DNA of 64,000 nt from Leptobacterium_A meishanense (GCF_037645805.1 NZ_JBBEXE010000004.1:1-64000); one strand, 5' to 3'; positions 8,503-17,869 are shown, counted from the first letter of the stretch. Notes: generated from the letters alone by a model not told the origin. Program-made: numbers and translations.

Positions 8503-9564
8503 TTAATCAATTAATAATTCTTGAAATCCTTTGGTAGTATATTTTTCAATATCACCATCTTTATCTGCAATGATAATATACGCATCAATACCATTCAGCT
8601 GTTTTAATAATTGCTTTGCTTTTTCCAAGTCCATTACCATAAGAGCGGTTGCATAGGCATCGGCCTCCATACAAGTAGGTGCAATAACAGACACACTCAG
8701 CACATTGCTTTTTTTAGGATAGCCTGTTTTGGTATCGATGGTATGCACATAATGTGCTCCTGTTTTTTTATCAATTCGGAATTTTCTATAATTTCCTGAA
8801 GTAGCCATTGCCTTATCTTCCAGTTTCACTTTGGCAATTAGGGTACGTTTTTCTTCTGTTTGCAATGGATGATCAATAGCTACGACCCAGTCTTTCACCA
8901 ATTTAGAATTTTTCCCTTTTGTCAGTATTTCTCCACCTAACTCAATCAGGTAATTTTCGATACCCTTTTCATTAAAAAGCCTCCCTATGAGGTCTATGGT
9001 GTATCCTTTAGCGATGGCATTAAAATCAAGAAAAATACTTGGGTGGTTTTTTACAATTCGATTATCGTTGGTGAGAGCTACTTTATCAAACCCAACAAAT
9101 GTTAAGATACTATCTACTTGTTTTTGTGTTATATCGTTCAACGGGTTTTCCGGACCAAATCCCCACGCATTTACCAAACTCCCTACGGTAGGGTCAAAAG
9201 TCCCATCGGTCTTTTTCCAAATATCTTTGGATACAATATAAACCTCTTTGAACAAAGTGTCAATTACTATGGTGGAGTCACCCTTGTTGATCCTAGAAAT
9301 ATCGGAAGTAGGGAGGTATGTGGACATAGATTTGTTCACATGCTTAAAGATATCCTCAATAGCATCTTTAAGATTGATAGAATCATTTTTCACTTCATAT
9401 TTAATGTTATAAGTGGTCCCTAATGCATACCCTTGTTCTACTCTATATATAACTTCTGAGTGTTTTGTACAGCCTATAATACTTATAGATATAAAGAGGG
9501 TAAAAACTGATTTTAACAACTCATATTTCGATAATACCTTGGTAATTGATAACAAACTCTTCAT
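8503..9564 (-). CDS. apbE: FAD:protein FMN transferase ApbE (lipoprotein)
   Basis: Transfers FMN from FAD onto a threonine of target proteins; here the targets should be NqrB and NqrC, encoded next door. The lipobox LFISISIIGC (from ATG 9564) marks an outer-leaflet lipoprotein. Family motifs include YALGTTYNIKY, FDPTVGSLVNAWGFG, FNAIAKGYTIDLIGRL, LIELGGEILTKG, AMATSGNYRKF and HTIDTKTGYP. An upstream in-frame ATG at 9618 would put about 45 residues before the lipobox and is less likely. With ATG 9564 the gene overlaps the end of the upstream 118-aa ORF by 44 bp, so the two appear to be one unit. Confidence 0.93.
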   Translation of the reverse strand: MKSLLSITKVLSKYELLKSVFTLFISISIIGCTKHSEVIYRVEQGYALGTTYNIKYEVKNDSINLKDAIEDIFKHVNKSMSTYLPTSDISRINKGDSTIVIDTLFKEVYIVSKDIWKKTDGTFDPTVGSLVNAWGFGPENPLNDITQKQVDSILTFVGFDKVALTNDNRIVKNHPSIFLDFNAIAKGYTIDLIGRLFNEKGIENYLIELGGEILTKGKNSKLVKDWVVAIDHPLQTEEKRTLIAKVKLEDKAMATSGNYRKFRIDKKTGAHYVHTIDTKTGYPKKSNVLSVSVIAPTCMEADAYATALMVMDLEKAKQLLKQLNGIDAYIIIADKDGDIEKYTTKGFQELLID

Positions 9565-9877
9565 GTTTATATATGGGTTTTTCGTAATCAGAGGCATTGG
9601 CAATACCGACACCTGCATACAATATTTTTGCTTTAAATTTTAATGCATGTGTCTTAATAGTTTCCATAAAGATAATATCAAATTTTTTAGGATCTTTAGG
9701 ATATGTGATGGCTTTTACAATAACGAAATAAAGTTTCTTTCCTTTTATACAAACAAACTGAGGGTCTTTTTTTAGTTTGCTATTAACAGATAAGAATTCA
9801 AAACCTTTTTTTTCAAGCTCCTTTCCTGTTACATTCATAGCAAGATTATGTAGCTCTTGTTCTGTGAGTGCCTTCAT
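9521..9877 (-). CDS. Conserved-looking 118-aa protein between nqr operon and apbE
   Basis: A soluble protein, MKALTEQELHNLAMNVTG to NYQGIIEI, with alternating helix and strand. It has no Fe-S, FAD or membrane motif, so it is not an Nqr subunit. From memory, similar small ORFs in related genomes sit in the same place and have been labelled as NqrF-related. The segment DPQFVCIKGKKLYFVIVKA resembles the strand-turn-strand of PD-(D/E)XK nuclease-like folds, but the usual acidic residue before the K is Val, so activity is doubtful. It overlaps apbE by 44 bp and is separated from nqrF by a terminator. A role linked to flavinylation of Nqr is inferred only from position. Confidence 0.75.
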   Translation of the reverse strand: MKALTEQELHNLAMNVTGKELEKKGFEFLSVNSKLKKDPQFVCIKGKKLYFVIVKAITYPKDPKKFDIIFMETIKTHALKFKAKILYAGVGIANASDYEKPIYKHEEFVINYQGIIEI

Positions 9878-9903
9878 TGGTTTAGTGGTTTGTCACATTA
9901 ATC

Positions 9904-9939
9904 AAAAAACCGATAGTTTGTATAGGCTATCGGTTTTTT
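9904..9939 (-). terminator. Rho-independent terminator of the nqr operon
   Basis: AAAAAACCGATAG and CTATCGGTTTTTT form a perfect 13-bp stem with a 10-nt loop and T-runs on both strands, 11 bp after the nqrF stop. It separates nqr from the 118-aa ORF and apbE. Confidence 0.88.
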
Positions 9940-9950
9940 ATATTTTGAGT

Positions 9951-11243
9951 TTATCCTCCAAAATCGTCAAAGCGTACATTTTCAGGTGGCACGCCAAAAT
10001 CTTCTGCCATTTTCTCAACAGCTTTATTCATAAGAGGTGGGCCACAGAAATATACTTCAATGTCTTCTGGGGTTTCATGCTCAGATAAATAATTATCTAT
10101 TACTACTTGGTGTACAAAACCAACAAAGCCATCACCTTCACCATCCAATCCGTCTTTTACCTTCCAGTTATCTTCAGGTAGTGGTTCTGAAAGTGCTATG
10201 TAGAACTTGAAATTAGGAAAATCTCTTTCTAATGCCCTAAAGTGTTCCGTATAGAACAGTTCCCGTTTGGAACGTCCTCCGTACCAATACGTTACTTTTC
10301 TCCCAGTTTTTAATGTTTTGAATAGATGATATAAATGTGAACGCATAGGAGCCATTCCTGCACCACCACCTACATACAACATTTCAGCATCACTATGGTT
10401 GATGAAAAATTCGCCATAAGGCCCTGAAATTGTTACTTTATCACCTGGTTTTTTTGAAAAAATATAAGAAGAAGCAATACCTGGGTTTACGTCCATCCAT
10501 CCATTTTTATTGCGGTCCCATGGTGGGGTGGCAATACGTACATTCAGCATAATATCACGACCTTCTGCAGGATAAGAAGCCATGGAATATGCACGTTCTA
10601 TGGTCTCCGAATTTTTCATTACCAAAGGCCATAAGTTGAATTTATCCCATTCCATTTGGAATTTTTTAGGATCATCATGTTCTTCAGGGTGGGCGGTAAT
10701 ATCGATGTCACTGTATTTTATCTCACAAGGCGGTACTTCAATTTGGATATAACCACCTGCTTCGTAACCCATATCTTCCGGAATGCGAACAACAAATTCT
10801 TTGATAAAAGAGGCTACATTGTAGTTTCGTACCACTTCTGCTTCCCACTTCTTAATACCAAAAACTTCTTCCGGAACTTCAATAACCATATCTTGTTTTA
10901 CTTTTACCTGACAACCCAAGCGCCACCCTTCGGCAATTTCTTTTCGGGTGAAATGAGGTGCCTCCGTAGGAAGTATTTCACCACCACCTTCCAGTACTTT
11001 GCACTTACATTGGATACAGGTCCCACCACCGCCACAAGCAGATGGAAGAAAGATTTTGTTATCGCCTAGTGTTGAAAGAAGCGTCCCTCCTGAAGATACT
11101 TCTACATCATTTTCACCATTTATGTGTAAAGTAACTGGCCCGGAAGGAACTAATTTTGCTTTTGCTCCAAGTAGAATAGCTACTAAAACAAGTACTAATA
11201 ACAAGAAAACAACTAATGTGGCTATGATTACTGAATAATCCAT
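9951..11243 (-). CDS. nqrF: Na+-translocating NADH:quinone reductase subunit F
   Basis: Entry point of the Nqr pump: oxidises NADH through FAD and passes electrons via a 2Fe-2S centre. Residues 2-28 form one membrane helix (VIIATLVVFLLLVLVLVAILL). The ferredoxin domain has LPSACGGGGTCIQCKCKV plus a fourth Cys in GWRLGCQV. The ferredoxin reductase part has RAYSMASYP for FAD, GPYGEFF, VGGGAGMAPMRSHLYHL for NADH, and EVYFCGPPLMN near the end. It is the last gene of nqrABCDEF and is followed directly by a strong terminator. The length of 430 aa is typical. Confidence 0.98.
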   Translation of the reverse strand: MDYSVIIATLVVFLLLVLVLVAILLGAKAKLVPSGPVTLHINGENDVEVSSGGTLLSTLGDNKIFLPSACGGGGTCIQCKCKVLEGGGEILPTEAPHFTRKEIAEGWRLGCQVKVKQDMVIEVPEEVFGIKKWEAEVVRNYNVASFIKEFVVRIPEDMGYEAGGYIQIEVPPCEIKYSDIDITAHPEEHDDPKKFQMEWDKFNLWPLVMKNSETIERAYSMASYPAEGRDIMLNVRIATPPWDRNKNGWMDVNPGIASSYIFSKKPGDKVTISGPYGEFFINHSDAEMLYVGGGAGMAPMRSHLYHLFKTLKTGRKVTYWYGGRSKRELFYTEHFRALERDFPNFKFYIALSEPLPEDNWKVKDGLDGEGDGFVGFVHQVVIDNYLSEHETPEDIEVYFCGPPLMNKAVEKMAEDFGVPPENVRFDDFGG

Positions 11244-11261
11244 CTTCTTTTATCTCTATGA

Positions 11262-11876
11262 TTATAATTTAATTCCCATAAAACTCATAAAGCCTAACGC
11301 CATGAGCCCCGTTATAATAAATGTGATCCCTAGACCTCGTAATGGGGCAGGAACGTTTGAATATGTTATTTTTTCTCTAATAGCTGCAATTGCAAGAATA
11401 GCCAAAAACCACCCTACGCCAGAACCTAACCCATAAACAGCAGCTTCTGAGATACCCCCAAAATCCTTTTGTTGCATAAACAAGGAGCCTCCTAAGATAG
11501 CACAGTTAACAGCAATTAATGGCAGAAAGATACCAAGGGCTCCATACAATGCCGGAGCAAATTTTTCGACAACCATTTCTACCAGTTGTACCATAGAAGC
11601 GATAACAGCAATAAACATGATATAGCTTAAGAAGCTTAAGTCCATACCGGCATATTCTGCTCCCAGCCATGATAAAGCTCCCGGGCGTAATAAATAATTA
11701 TCTAAAAGATAATTAATAGGCACTGTAATGGCCAATACGAAAATAACGGCAGCACCTAGGCCTACCGCTGTTTTTACTGTTTTTGATACAGCCAGATAGG
11801 AACACATACCTAAGAAATAGGCAAAAATCATGTTCTCTATAAAAATACTTTTCACAAATAAATTTAAGTAATCCAT
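11262..11876 (-). CDS. nqrE: Na+-translocating NADH:quinone reductase subunit E
   Basis: Integral membrane subunit of about six helices that, with NqrD, holds an iron centre at the membrane midplane (known of the family). The start MDYLNLFVKSIFIENMIFAYFLGMCSYLAVS includes the conserved Cys in GMCSYLAVS; the second family Cys is in IAVNCAILGGSLF. These residues are the known iron ligands. It lies 18 bp after nqrF's start in operon order and 23 bp from nqrD. The 204-aa length is normal. Confidence 0.97.
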   Translation of the reverse strand: MDYLNLFVKSIFIENMIFAYFLGMCSYLAVSKTVKTAVGLGAAVIFVLAITVPINYLLDNYLLRPGALSWLGAEYAGMDLSFLSYIMFIAVIASMVQLVEMVVEKFAPALYGALGIFLPLIAVNCAILGGSLFMQQKDFGGISEAAVYGLGSGVGWFLAILAIAAIREKITYSNVPAPLRGLGITFIITGLMALGFMSFMGIKL

Positions 11877-11899
11877 ACCTTGATATTCTTTACTGAAAC

Positions 11900-12619
11900 T
11901 TAATGTTTCTCTATGAGTTTTCTATTTCTTGAACGTTGTATCCAAATAAGGATACCTACTGTTAAAAGTGCTGCAGGCGAAAGCAACATCAAACCATTAT
12001 TTTCATAGCCGAGTGCATATAGGCCTGTTGATTCAGCCAATGTAGCACCTTTGTGCCCTAAAACTTCATAACCAAATAATTTTCCGGAACCTAAAAGCTC
12101 CCTGAAAAAAGCAACAATAATGAGGATTAGCCCATAACCGGCTGCATTTCCAATACCATCTAAAAAAGATTTCCATACCCCATTTCCTAATGCAAATGCT
12201 TCCAAGCGTCCCATTACAATACAGTTTGTAATAATGAGTCCAACAAACACAGAGAGCTCTTTGCTTACATCGTAAGCAAATGCTTTTAAGACTTGGTCAA
12301 CCAATACTACAAGTGCAGCAACAACTACAAGTTGAACAATAATTCGGATCCTGTTGGGGATAAAGTTTCTGATCAGAGAAACGATAACATTGCTAAATGC
12401 CATTACAGCCATTACTGCAATGGCCATTACAATAGAAGGTTTTAATTGTACTGTGATTGCTAATGCAGAACAAATGCCCAAAACCTGCACAGTAATAGGA
12501 TTGTCATCATTTAATGGATCAGATAATAGTTTTCTGTTCTTTTTAGAAAATAATGGCTCCTTTTCTTTTGCGACAAAGAGGATGGTAGCATCTTTTTCTT
12601 TGTTAGTATCTTTAGCCAT
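11900..12619 (-). CDS. nqrD: Na+-translocating NADH:quinone reductase subunit D
   Basis: Membrane partner of NqrE. After a polar N-terminal extension of about 30 residues come PITVQVLGICSALAIT, with one iron-ligand Cys, and LIITNCIVMGRLEAFA with the second. The extension makes it slightly longer (239 aa) than gamma-proteobacterial NqrD. It lies 6 bp from nqrC in the operon. Confidence 0.97.
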   Translation of the reverse strand: MAKDTNKEKDATILFVAKEKEPLFSKKNRKLLSDPLNDDNPITVQVLGICSALAITVQLKPSIVMAIAVMAVMAFSNVIVSLIRNFIPNRIRIIVQLVVVAALVVLVDQVLKAFAYDVSKELSVFVGLIITNCIVMGRLEAFALGNGVWKSFLDGIGNAAGYGLILIIVAFFRELLGSGKLFGYEVLGHKGATLAESTGLYALGYENNGLMLLSPAALLTVGILIWIQRSRNRKLIEKH

Positions 12620-12625
12620 GACAAA

Positions 12626-13348
12626 TTATTTTAAAACTAATTGTGTTTTTTCTTTTTCAAAATAGGGTAGGTAGTGTGCTAATCGCTCTTTTATCATATT
12701 GGTAACCCCATCTCCGGTAATGGTAGCTCCGGAAATAGCATCTACTTCATGATCTTCCTTATTTTGTGGATCGTCATTTCCTTTTAGCACAGTAATTCCT
12801 TGCAGGTTTCCATTTTCATCAAAGATCTTTTCATCAACAAAACGTTTTTCAAACCAATCTTGTGTTATTTCTGCACCTAGGCCTGGAGTTTCTCCTTTAT
12901 GGTCAAAAACCGCCCCTTTAACGGTGTTTAAGTCTTCCCGTAAAGAGATATATCCCCATATAGCATCCCATAAGCCTGCACCTCTAAGTGGTACAATATA
13001 AAAACGGGTACCTTCTACATAAGCAATATATAAGGGGAAGCGTTGTCCATCGGGGGCTTTTTTTAGTTCTTTTTTTAAATCGATGTCAAAAGCATTTACA
13101 GCTTCATCAATATTTCCATCAGCCGTCAATGAAAGTTCTTGTTTTACATATTCCTTATACATTGCTTCGGCGCCTTCTCTGTCAACATCTACACCGATAG
13201 TGCTCAATATATTTTGCATTTTTTCTTTTCGCACATTATCATCTTGTCTTGATTTTAGTGAAGTGGCAGCAATAGCTAAAGTAGCACCTACTACCACAAC
13301 CATTATGATAGCGAATATAAACGTATATGCGTTACTGTCCCTGTTCAT
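12626..13348 (-). CDS. nqrC: Na+-translocating NADH:quinone reductase subunit C
   Basis: Periplasmic flavoprotein subunit with one N-terminal membrane helix (AYTFIFAIIMVVVVGATLAIA). The flavinylation motif DAISGATITGDGV near residue 208 contains the Thr that receives FMN from ApbE. The fold and length (240 aa) match the family. It starts 2 bp after the nqrB stop, which implies tight coupling. The two ends of the FMN_bind domain are marked by GLGAEITQDWFEKRF and the SGATIT segment. Confidence 0.97.
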   Translation of the reverse strand: MNRDSNAYTFIFAIIMVVVVGATLAIAATSLKSRQDDNVRKEKMQNILSTIGVDVDREGAEAMYKEYVKQELSLTADGNIDEAVNAFDIDLKKELKKAPDGQRFPLYIAYVEGTRFYIVPLRGAGLWDAIWGYISLREDLNTVKGAVFDHKGETPGLGAEITQDWFEKRFVDEKIFDENGNLQGITVLKGNDDPQNKEDHEVDAISGATITGDGVTNMIKERLAHYLPYFEKEKTQLVLK

Positions 13349-13350
13349 AG

Positions 13351-14523
13351 TTAAGCAGTTTTAATTTTTGCAGACAATCTCTTTTTTCTTCTTTTAACAC
13401 TAGCTTCAATAACGTAATGGTCAATAGTAGGCGCAAATACGTTCATTAATAATATAGCCAGCATAACACCTTCAGGATATGCAGGGTTTAAAATCCTGAT
13501 AAGGATACATAATATACCTACTAATATTCCATAAATCCATTTTCCTTTGGTGGTTTGTGCTGCAGAGACCGGATCGGTCGCCATAAAGACAATACCGAAT
13601 GCAAATCCACCCACAATCAAGTGTTGAAACCATGGAAAATTGGTCAGTGCATTCCCTGAATGAATTCCTAAATCTGGCAATGAGTTTAAAAAGAAAGCCA
13701 TGGCAGCAGCTCCTATAACCCCTCCTAGCATAATGCGCCAGCTACCTACACCAGTAAAAATGAGGATAGCAGCTCCTGCAAGTATCCATAAAGTAGAAGT
13801 CTCTCCTATAGATCCGGGGATAGCTCCACTAAACATATCCATAGCTGCATATGTTACTTCATTTCCAGCGGCTAATTTCCCTAAAATAGTTTCGCCCGAA
13901 ATAGCATCTACATTGGTAGCTTCAGAAACCCAGACTTTATTTCCTGACATATAGGTTGGATATGCAAAGAATGCAAAAGCCCTAGCAGTAAGTGCAGGGT
14001 TTAATATATTCATTCCGGTGCCTCCAAACGCTTCTTTTCCGATGATAACTGCAAATGCTGTAGATACAGCCACCATCCAAAGGGGAATATCTACAGGCAT
14101 AATCATAGGAATCAACATTCCGGTTACCAAATACCCTTCATTAACTTCATGCCCTCTGTATATGGCAAATGCAAATTCAATAGCAAGACCTACTCCATAA
14201 GAAACAGCTATCATAGGCAAAACTTTCCACGTACCATGTATAATAGCATCCATAGTAGTGAATTCGCCTCCTAATTGGTATAAATGTTGATATCCCGTAT
14301 TATATATGCCATAGATAAGTGCTGGGATTAAAGCAATGATCACTGTGATCATAGTCCGCTTTAAATCAACAGCATCACGGATATGAGCACCTTTTTTAGT
14401 AGTATGATTGGGAACAAACAAGAAAGTGTCTAACGCATTAAATGCCGGAGCAAACTTTTCCCATTTACTTCCTTTATTAAAAGGCTTTTTTAGTTGATCT
14501 ATTTTTTTTCTTAAAAAACTCAT
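13351..14523 (-). CDS. nqrB: Na+-translocating NADH:quinone reductase subunit B
   Basis: The main membrane subunit, forming the Na+ channel and binding covalent FMN and riboflavin in the family. About ten hydrophobic helices are visible over 390 aa. The expected flavinylation site is DAISGETILGKLAAG; the Thr is present, but the usual Ala of SGAT is Glu here. GGTGMNILNPALTARAFAFFAYP and FGIVFMATDPVSAA are family segments. It lies 12 bp from nqrA and 2 bp from nqrC. Confidence 0.97.
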   Translation of the reverse strand: MSFLRKKIDQLKKPFNKGSKWEKFAPAFNALDTFLFVPNHTTKKGAHIRDAVDLKRTMITVIIALIPALIYGIYNTGYQHLYQLGGEFTTMDAIIHGTWKVLPMIAVSYGVGLAIEFAFAIYRGHEVNEGYLVTGMLIPMIMPVDIPLWMVAVSTAFAVIIGKEAFGGTGMNILNPALTARAFAFFAYPTYMSGNKVWVSEATNVDAISGETILGKLAAGNEVTYAAMDMFSGAIPGSIGETSTLWILAGAAILIFTGVGSWRIMLGGVIGAAAMAFFLNSLPDLGIHSGNALTNFPWFQHLIVGGFAFGIVFMATDPVSAAQTTKGKWIYGILVGILCILIRILNPAYPEGVMLAILLMNVFAPTIDHYVIEASVKRRKKRLSAKIKTA

Positions 14524-14535
14524 AGTTCTATATTT

Positions 14536-15894
14536 TTAACCAACCTCTTTAATCATTATATCTAATGCTTCCCTGACGATTTCCTGTGCCTCAATTTTCG
14601 AGGTACAAGCATAATCTATCAAAGCAAAGTCTTCGGGAGCAACTTCATAAATACCTAGGTTCTCCATTTTTTCAATATTTCCGGCCATGCACTCTTTTAG
14701 CAATTGCATGGGAAAAATATCCATAGGCAATACTTTCTCCATTTCTCCGGTGACTACCAAGGCACGTTCTTCCCCATTTAAATTGGTATTTGCTTGATAG
14801 CGTTTATTTGGGAATAACCATGAAAAAGATGTCTTGGACATACTGTGAATATAGTTGTCTTTAAACGGAAGCCATCCGAACAAACGATATTGATTTCCTT
14901 CAGGAAGGATAGAAAAAGTGTTATTGTAATAACTCAAATAACCGTCTGGAGCTGTTCTTGTTCCTGTAAGGACGTCACCATTAATCATTCGGATTGGAGT
15001 AGTGTTTTCAACTCCTGCGTCTTTCACAAAGGTGCTTACTTCTGACCCTATAATAGTTTTGTAATATCTTGGTTTTTCAACCGGGGAGCCAACTACTGCA
15101 ATGATACGGGTAGCATCAAACTTTCCTGTACGGAACAGTTTTCCTATTATGGCAACATCTTCAGGATTGATTACCCAAATACGTTCTCCTGCATTGATAG
15201 GGTCAATATGATGAATTTGAACACCTACATTTCCTGCCGGGTGTGGGCCTCCTACTTTATGGACTTCAACACCTTTAATCTCTGAGAGAAATGAAGTGGA
15301 ATCACGATCTATGGAGAGGTGTGTTTTTCCCTCGGTTAATTTTGAGATTGCATCAATCCCTGCTTGAAAATCATCTTTACGATCTTTTAGGATAAACTCA
15401 ATATCAGCACTTAATGGAGCGGTATTAAGTCCTGATATAAAAATAGCTTTTGGACAATCATCAGGATTTGCTATAACATCATAGGGACGTTGTTTAATAA
15501 AAGGCCAGCAACCACTTTCTAAAAGGTGTATTTTAACTTCCTCTAAAGAAAGCTTATTAACATCTTTAATGGCCCCAAAATCTTTGTAGTTATCTTTATT
15601 ATCTGCTTCAATAACTACTTCTAAAATACGTCTCTTGGCACCTCTTTTTATTTCTTTGAGTGTTCCGCTTACAGGGGAAACAAACTTTACTTTATCACTG
15701 TATTTCGAGAAGAAAATAACATCCCCTGCCTTGAGGGGAGCCCCTTCTTTAACCACCATTTTTGGGGTGATATTATGAAAATCAGTGGGTTTGATTGCAA
15801 AATTTTTGGATTTTGGTGCTTCAAAAACAAGTTTTTCTGCTTCACCTTTCAGCTTAATATTTAAGCCCCTTTTAATACGAATGTCGTTGGACAT
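14536..15894 (-). CDS. nqrA: Na+-translocating NADH:quinone reductase subunit A
   Basis: First gene of the operon. NqrA is the cytoplasmic subunit that binds ubiquinone or menaquinone. It starts MSNDIRIKRGLNIKLKGEAE and contains the biotinyl/lipoyl-like segment MVVKEGAPLKAGDVIFFSK and the GGPHPAGNVGVQIHHIDPIN signature. The 452-aa length is usual. A TAnnTTTG box lies 47 bp upstream. Confidence 0.97.
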   Translation of the reverse strand: MSNDIRIKRGLNIKLKGEAEKLVFEAPKSKNFAIKPTDFHNITPKMVVKEGAPLKAGDVIFFSKYSDKVKFVSPVSGTLKEIKRGAKRRILEVVIEADNKDNYKDFGAIKDVNKLSLEEVKIHLLESGCWPFIKQRPYDVIANPDDCPKAIFISGLNTAPLSADIEFILKDRKDDFQAGIDAISKLTEGKTHLSIDRDSTSFLSEIKGVEVHKVGGPHPAGNVGVQIHHIDPINAGERIWVINPEDVAIIGKLFRTGKFDATRIIAVVGSPVEKPRYYKTIIGSEVSTFVKDAGVENTTPIRMINGDVLTGTRTAPDGYLSYYNNTFSILPEGNQYRLFGWLPFKDNYIHSMSKTSFSWLFPNKRYQANTNLNGEERALVVTGEMEKVLPMDIFPMQLLKECMAGNIEKMENLGIYEVAPEDFALIDYACTSKIEAQEIVREALDIMIKEVG

Positions 15895-15940
15895 GTTTAT
15901 GTAATCTTTAATAGAAATTGTGCTGATTCAAAAATCGGTG

Positions 15941-15948
15941 CAAATTTA
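15941..15948 (-). promoter_or_regulatory. -7 promoter box (TAAATTTG) for the nqr operon
   Basis: Read on the minus strand, TAAATTTG matches TAnnTTTG, about 47 bp upstream of nqrA. It is the only such match in the 168-bp gap on this strand. Confidence 0.55.
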
Positions 15949-16062
15949 TGAATTAAATAGGTTGTATGCCTAATATTTACATAAATTTATTTGATATGAA
16001 ATGTTAAACCTTTTAGGCATGTATTTTGCTTATATTTACGAGCAATATCACAAAAATAAAGC

Positions 16063-17313
16063 ATGAAAAAAGGTATTATTCTTTTTCTTTTATTCTTTTC
16101 AACAATTCTTCATGCACAGAAAGAAGAGGAAATAACCCCACCGGATTATATAAAATCCATCGTTTTTAAAGGTGACCGGGAGGGCGATCAGTTTCCGGTT
16201 GTGCGGATTGGCGAAACTTTTACACTTTCTTTTGATGATATAACAGCAAGTGAGGCAGATTACTATTATAAGATAGTGCATTGCAATTATGATTGGACAC
16301 CCTCCAACCTTTCTAAACAGCAGTATTTGAATGGGTTGGACAACCAACGTATTGTCAATTATCAAAACTCGTATAATACGCTACAGCCTTATTCTAATTA
16401 CCAACTTACCTTTCCTAATAACCTGACCCGTATAAAACTATCTGGTAATTATATCTTGAAAATATACAATGCCAATGATGCATTGATGTTCTCCAGAAGG
16501 TTTGTGGTATATAAGGACCTTGTTTCTGTTGAGGTTATTTTGAAAAGGTCCCGGAATTTGAGTGTTATCAATGAGAAGCAGGTAGTTCAATTTGTTATTG
16601 ATAGCCGGGGCAAACCACTGGTAAACCCACAACAACAAGTAAAAGTGGCCATTCTTCAAAACAGCTATTGGCCCGGAGCTATTACAGATATAAAACCACA
16701 GTTTTATTCAGGTAATCAGTTGGTGTATAGGTATGATAAAGAGACTGCTTTTGATGGGGGAAATGAATTTTTGTTTTTTGACAATAAAGAAATCCGTACT
16801 GCAGGGAATGGAATTCTTAAGGTGTCTTTAGAGGATATATATAACCACTACTTATATGTGGACAGGAACAGAAACAGAAATACATTACCCTACGCATATA
16901 ACCCTGATCTGAATGGCGATTTTCTGATCCGTACCCTTGAAGGAACTGATAGCCATATTGAATCAGATTATGCACGAGTACATTTTGCTTTGGAATATGA
17001 TAATTTCATAGGACTAGACAATGTATATGTATATGGAAAGTTTAATAATTATGTGCTTACAAGCGAGAATAAATTGAAATTCAATGAACAAGAAAAGCTA
17101 CTGGAAACATCCATCATATTGAAACAGGGGTTTTACAATTATAAGTATGTTACGGTAGATGATAAAGGAAGTATAAATCACGTTAAAATATCCGGAAATC
17201 ATTTTGCAACAGAAAACAATTACCTTGTGATTGTTTACTATCGGAATTTTGGAGAAATGTATGATAGTATTATAGGCATTGGTAGTGCAAGTTCTGTAAA
17301 CATTTCAAATTAA
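16063..17313 (+). CDS. Type IX secretion system plug protein (DUF5103 family)
   Basis: The signal peptide (KGIILFLLFFSTILHAQ) is followed by a beta-rich body. Segments such as PDYIKSIVFKG near the start, YKIVHCNYDWTPSNL, and AYNPDLNGDFLIRTLEG match the DUF5103 family, whose flavobacterial member is the 'Plug' that closes the SprA translocon of the T9SS when idle (known of the family). The length of 416 aa is typical. It is divergent from the nqr operon and alone in its unit. Its presence agrees with PorT and the CTD cargo proteins in this window. Confidence 0.88.
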   Translation: MKKGIILFLLFFSTILHAQKEEEITPPDYIKSIVFKGDREGDQFPVVRIGETFTLSFDDITASEADYYYKIVHCNYDWTPSNLSKQQYLNGLDNQRIVNYQNSYNTLQPYSNYQLTFPNNLTRIKLSGNYILKIYNANDALMFSRRFVVYKDLVSVEVILKRSRNLSVINEKQVVQFVIDSRGKPLVNPQQQVKVAILQNSYWPGAITDIKPQFYSGNQLVYRYDKETAFDGGNEFLFFDNKEIRTAGNGILKVSLEDIYNHYLYVDRNRNRNTLPYAYNPDLNGDFLIRTLEGTDSHIESDYARVHFALEYDNFIGLDNVYVYGKFNNYVLTSENKLKFNEQEKLLETSIILKQGFYNYKYVTVDDKGSINHVKISGNHFATENNYLVIVYYRNFGEMYDSIIGIGSASSVNISN

Positions 17314-17405
17314 AGAATTTCCTTATTGTATGATAATAAAGGATTTAACGTAAGCCAAAATGTAAAAAAATATATAAAACCAATATGTTGGCGATATAAA
17401 ATTTG

Positions 17406-17413
17406 TATTTTTG
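17406..17413 (+). promoter_or_regulatory. -7 promoter box (TATTTTTG) for apaG
   Basis: Matches TAnnTTTG and ends 26 nt before the apaG ATG. Confidence 0.55.
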
Positions 17414-17439
17414 AAAAAGCGTAAGTTATAGGATATTCT

Positions 17440-17826
17440 ATGATCACACAAGTAACTAAAGGGATTAAAATCTCTGTGGAAACTAGTTTTGAAGGTACAT
17501 TCTACAAAAACTATAGGATGCATTTTGCCTTTGGTTACCGTATCACTATTGAAAACCAAAGTAAGGACTCTGTGCAATTAACAGCGCGTCATTGGAAAAT
17601 TTTTGATTCTTTGAATGAAGTTGAAATTGTAGATGGAGAAGGGGTTATCGGTAAAAAACCGGTATTAAAACCCGGACAGTCCCATAGCTACAGTTCAGGG
17701 TGTTTGCTTACTTCTCCTATTGGAGCCATGCGGGGGCATTACAATATGGTGAACTTTACATCTACCAGAAAATTCCGTGTCATTATTCCTGTCTTTAAAC
17801 TTTGTGCCCCTTTTGCACTTAATTAA
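17440..17826 (+). CDS. apaG: ApaG-domain protein
   Basis: A 128-aa single-domain ApaG protein with an immunoglobulin-like fold. Diagnostic segments are GYRITIENQSKDSVQLTARH, WKIFDSLNEVEIVDGEGVIG, PVLKPGQSHSYSSGCLL and GAMRGHYNMV. Bacterial ApaG has been linked to Co2+/Mg2+ resistance and Ap4A levels, but its biochemical role is not settled. It has its own promoter box; pruA follows after 73 bp with another promoter, so it is probably monocistronic. Confidence 0.93.
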   Translation: MITQVTKGIKISVETSFEGTFYKNYRMHFAFGYRITIENQSKDSVQLTARHWKIFDSLNEVEIVDGEGVIGKKPVLKPGQSHSYSSGCLLTSPIGAMRGHYNMVNFTSTRKFRVIIPVFKLCAPFALN

Positions 17827-17861
17827 TTGACCATTTTATTTTCTAAGCAAACGGCATTTAG

Positions 17862-17869
17862 TACCTTTG
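17862..17869 (+). promoter_or_regulatory. -7 promoter box (TACCTTTG) for pruA
   Basis: Matches TAnnTTTG and ends 30 nt before the pruA ATG. Confidence 0.6.
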
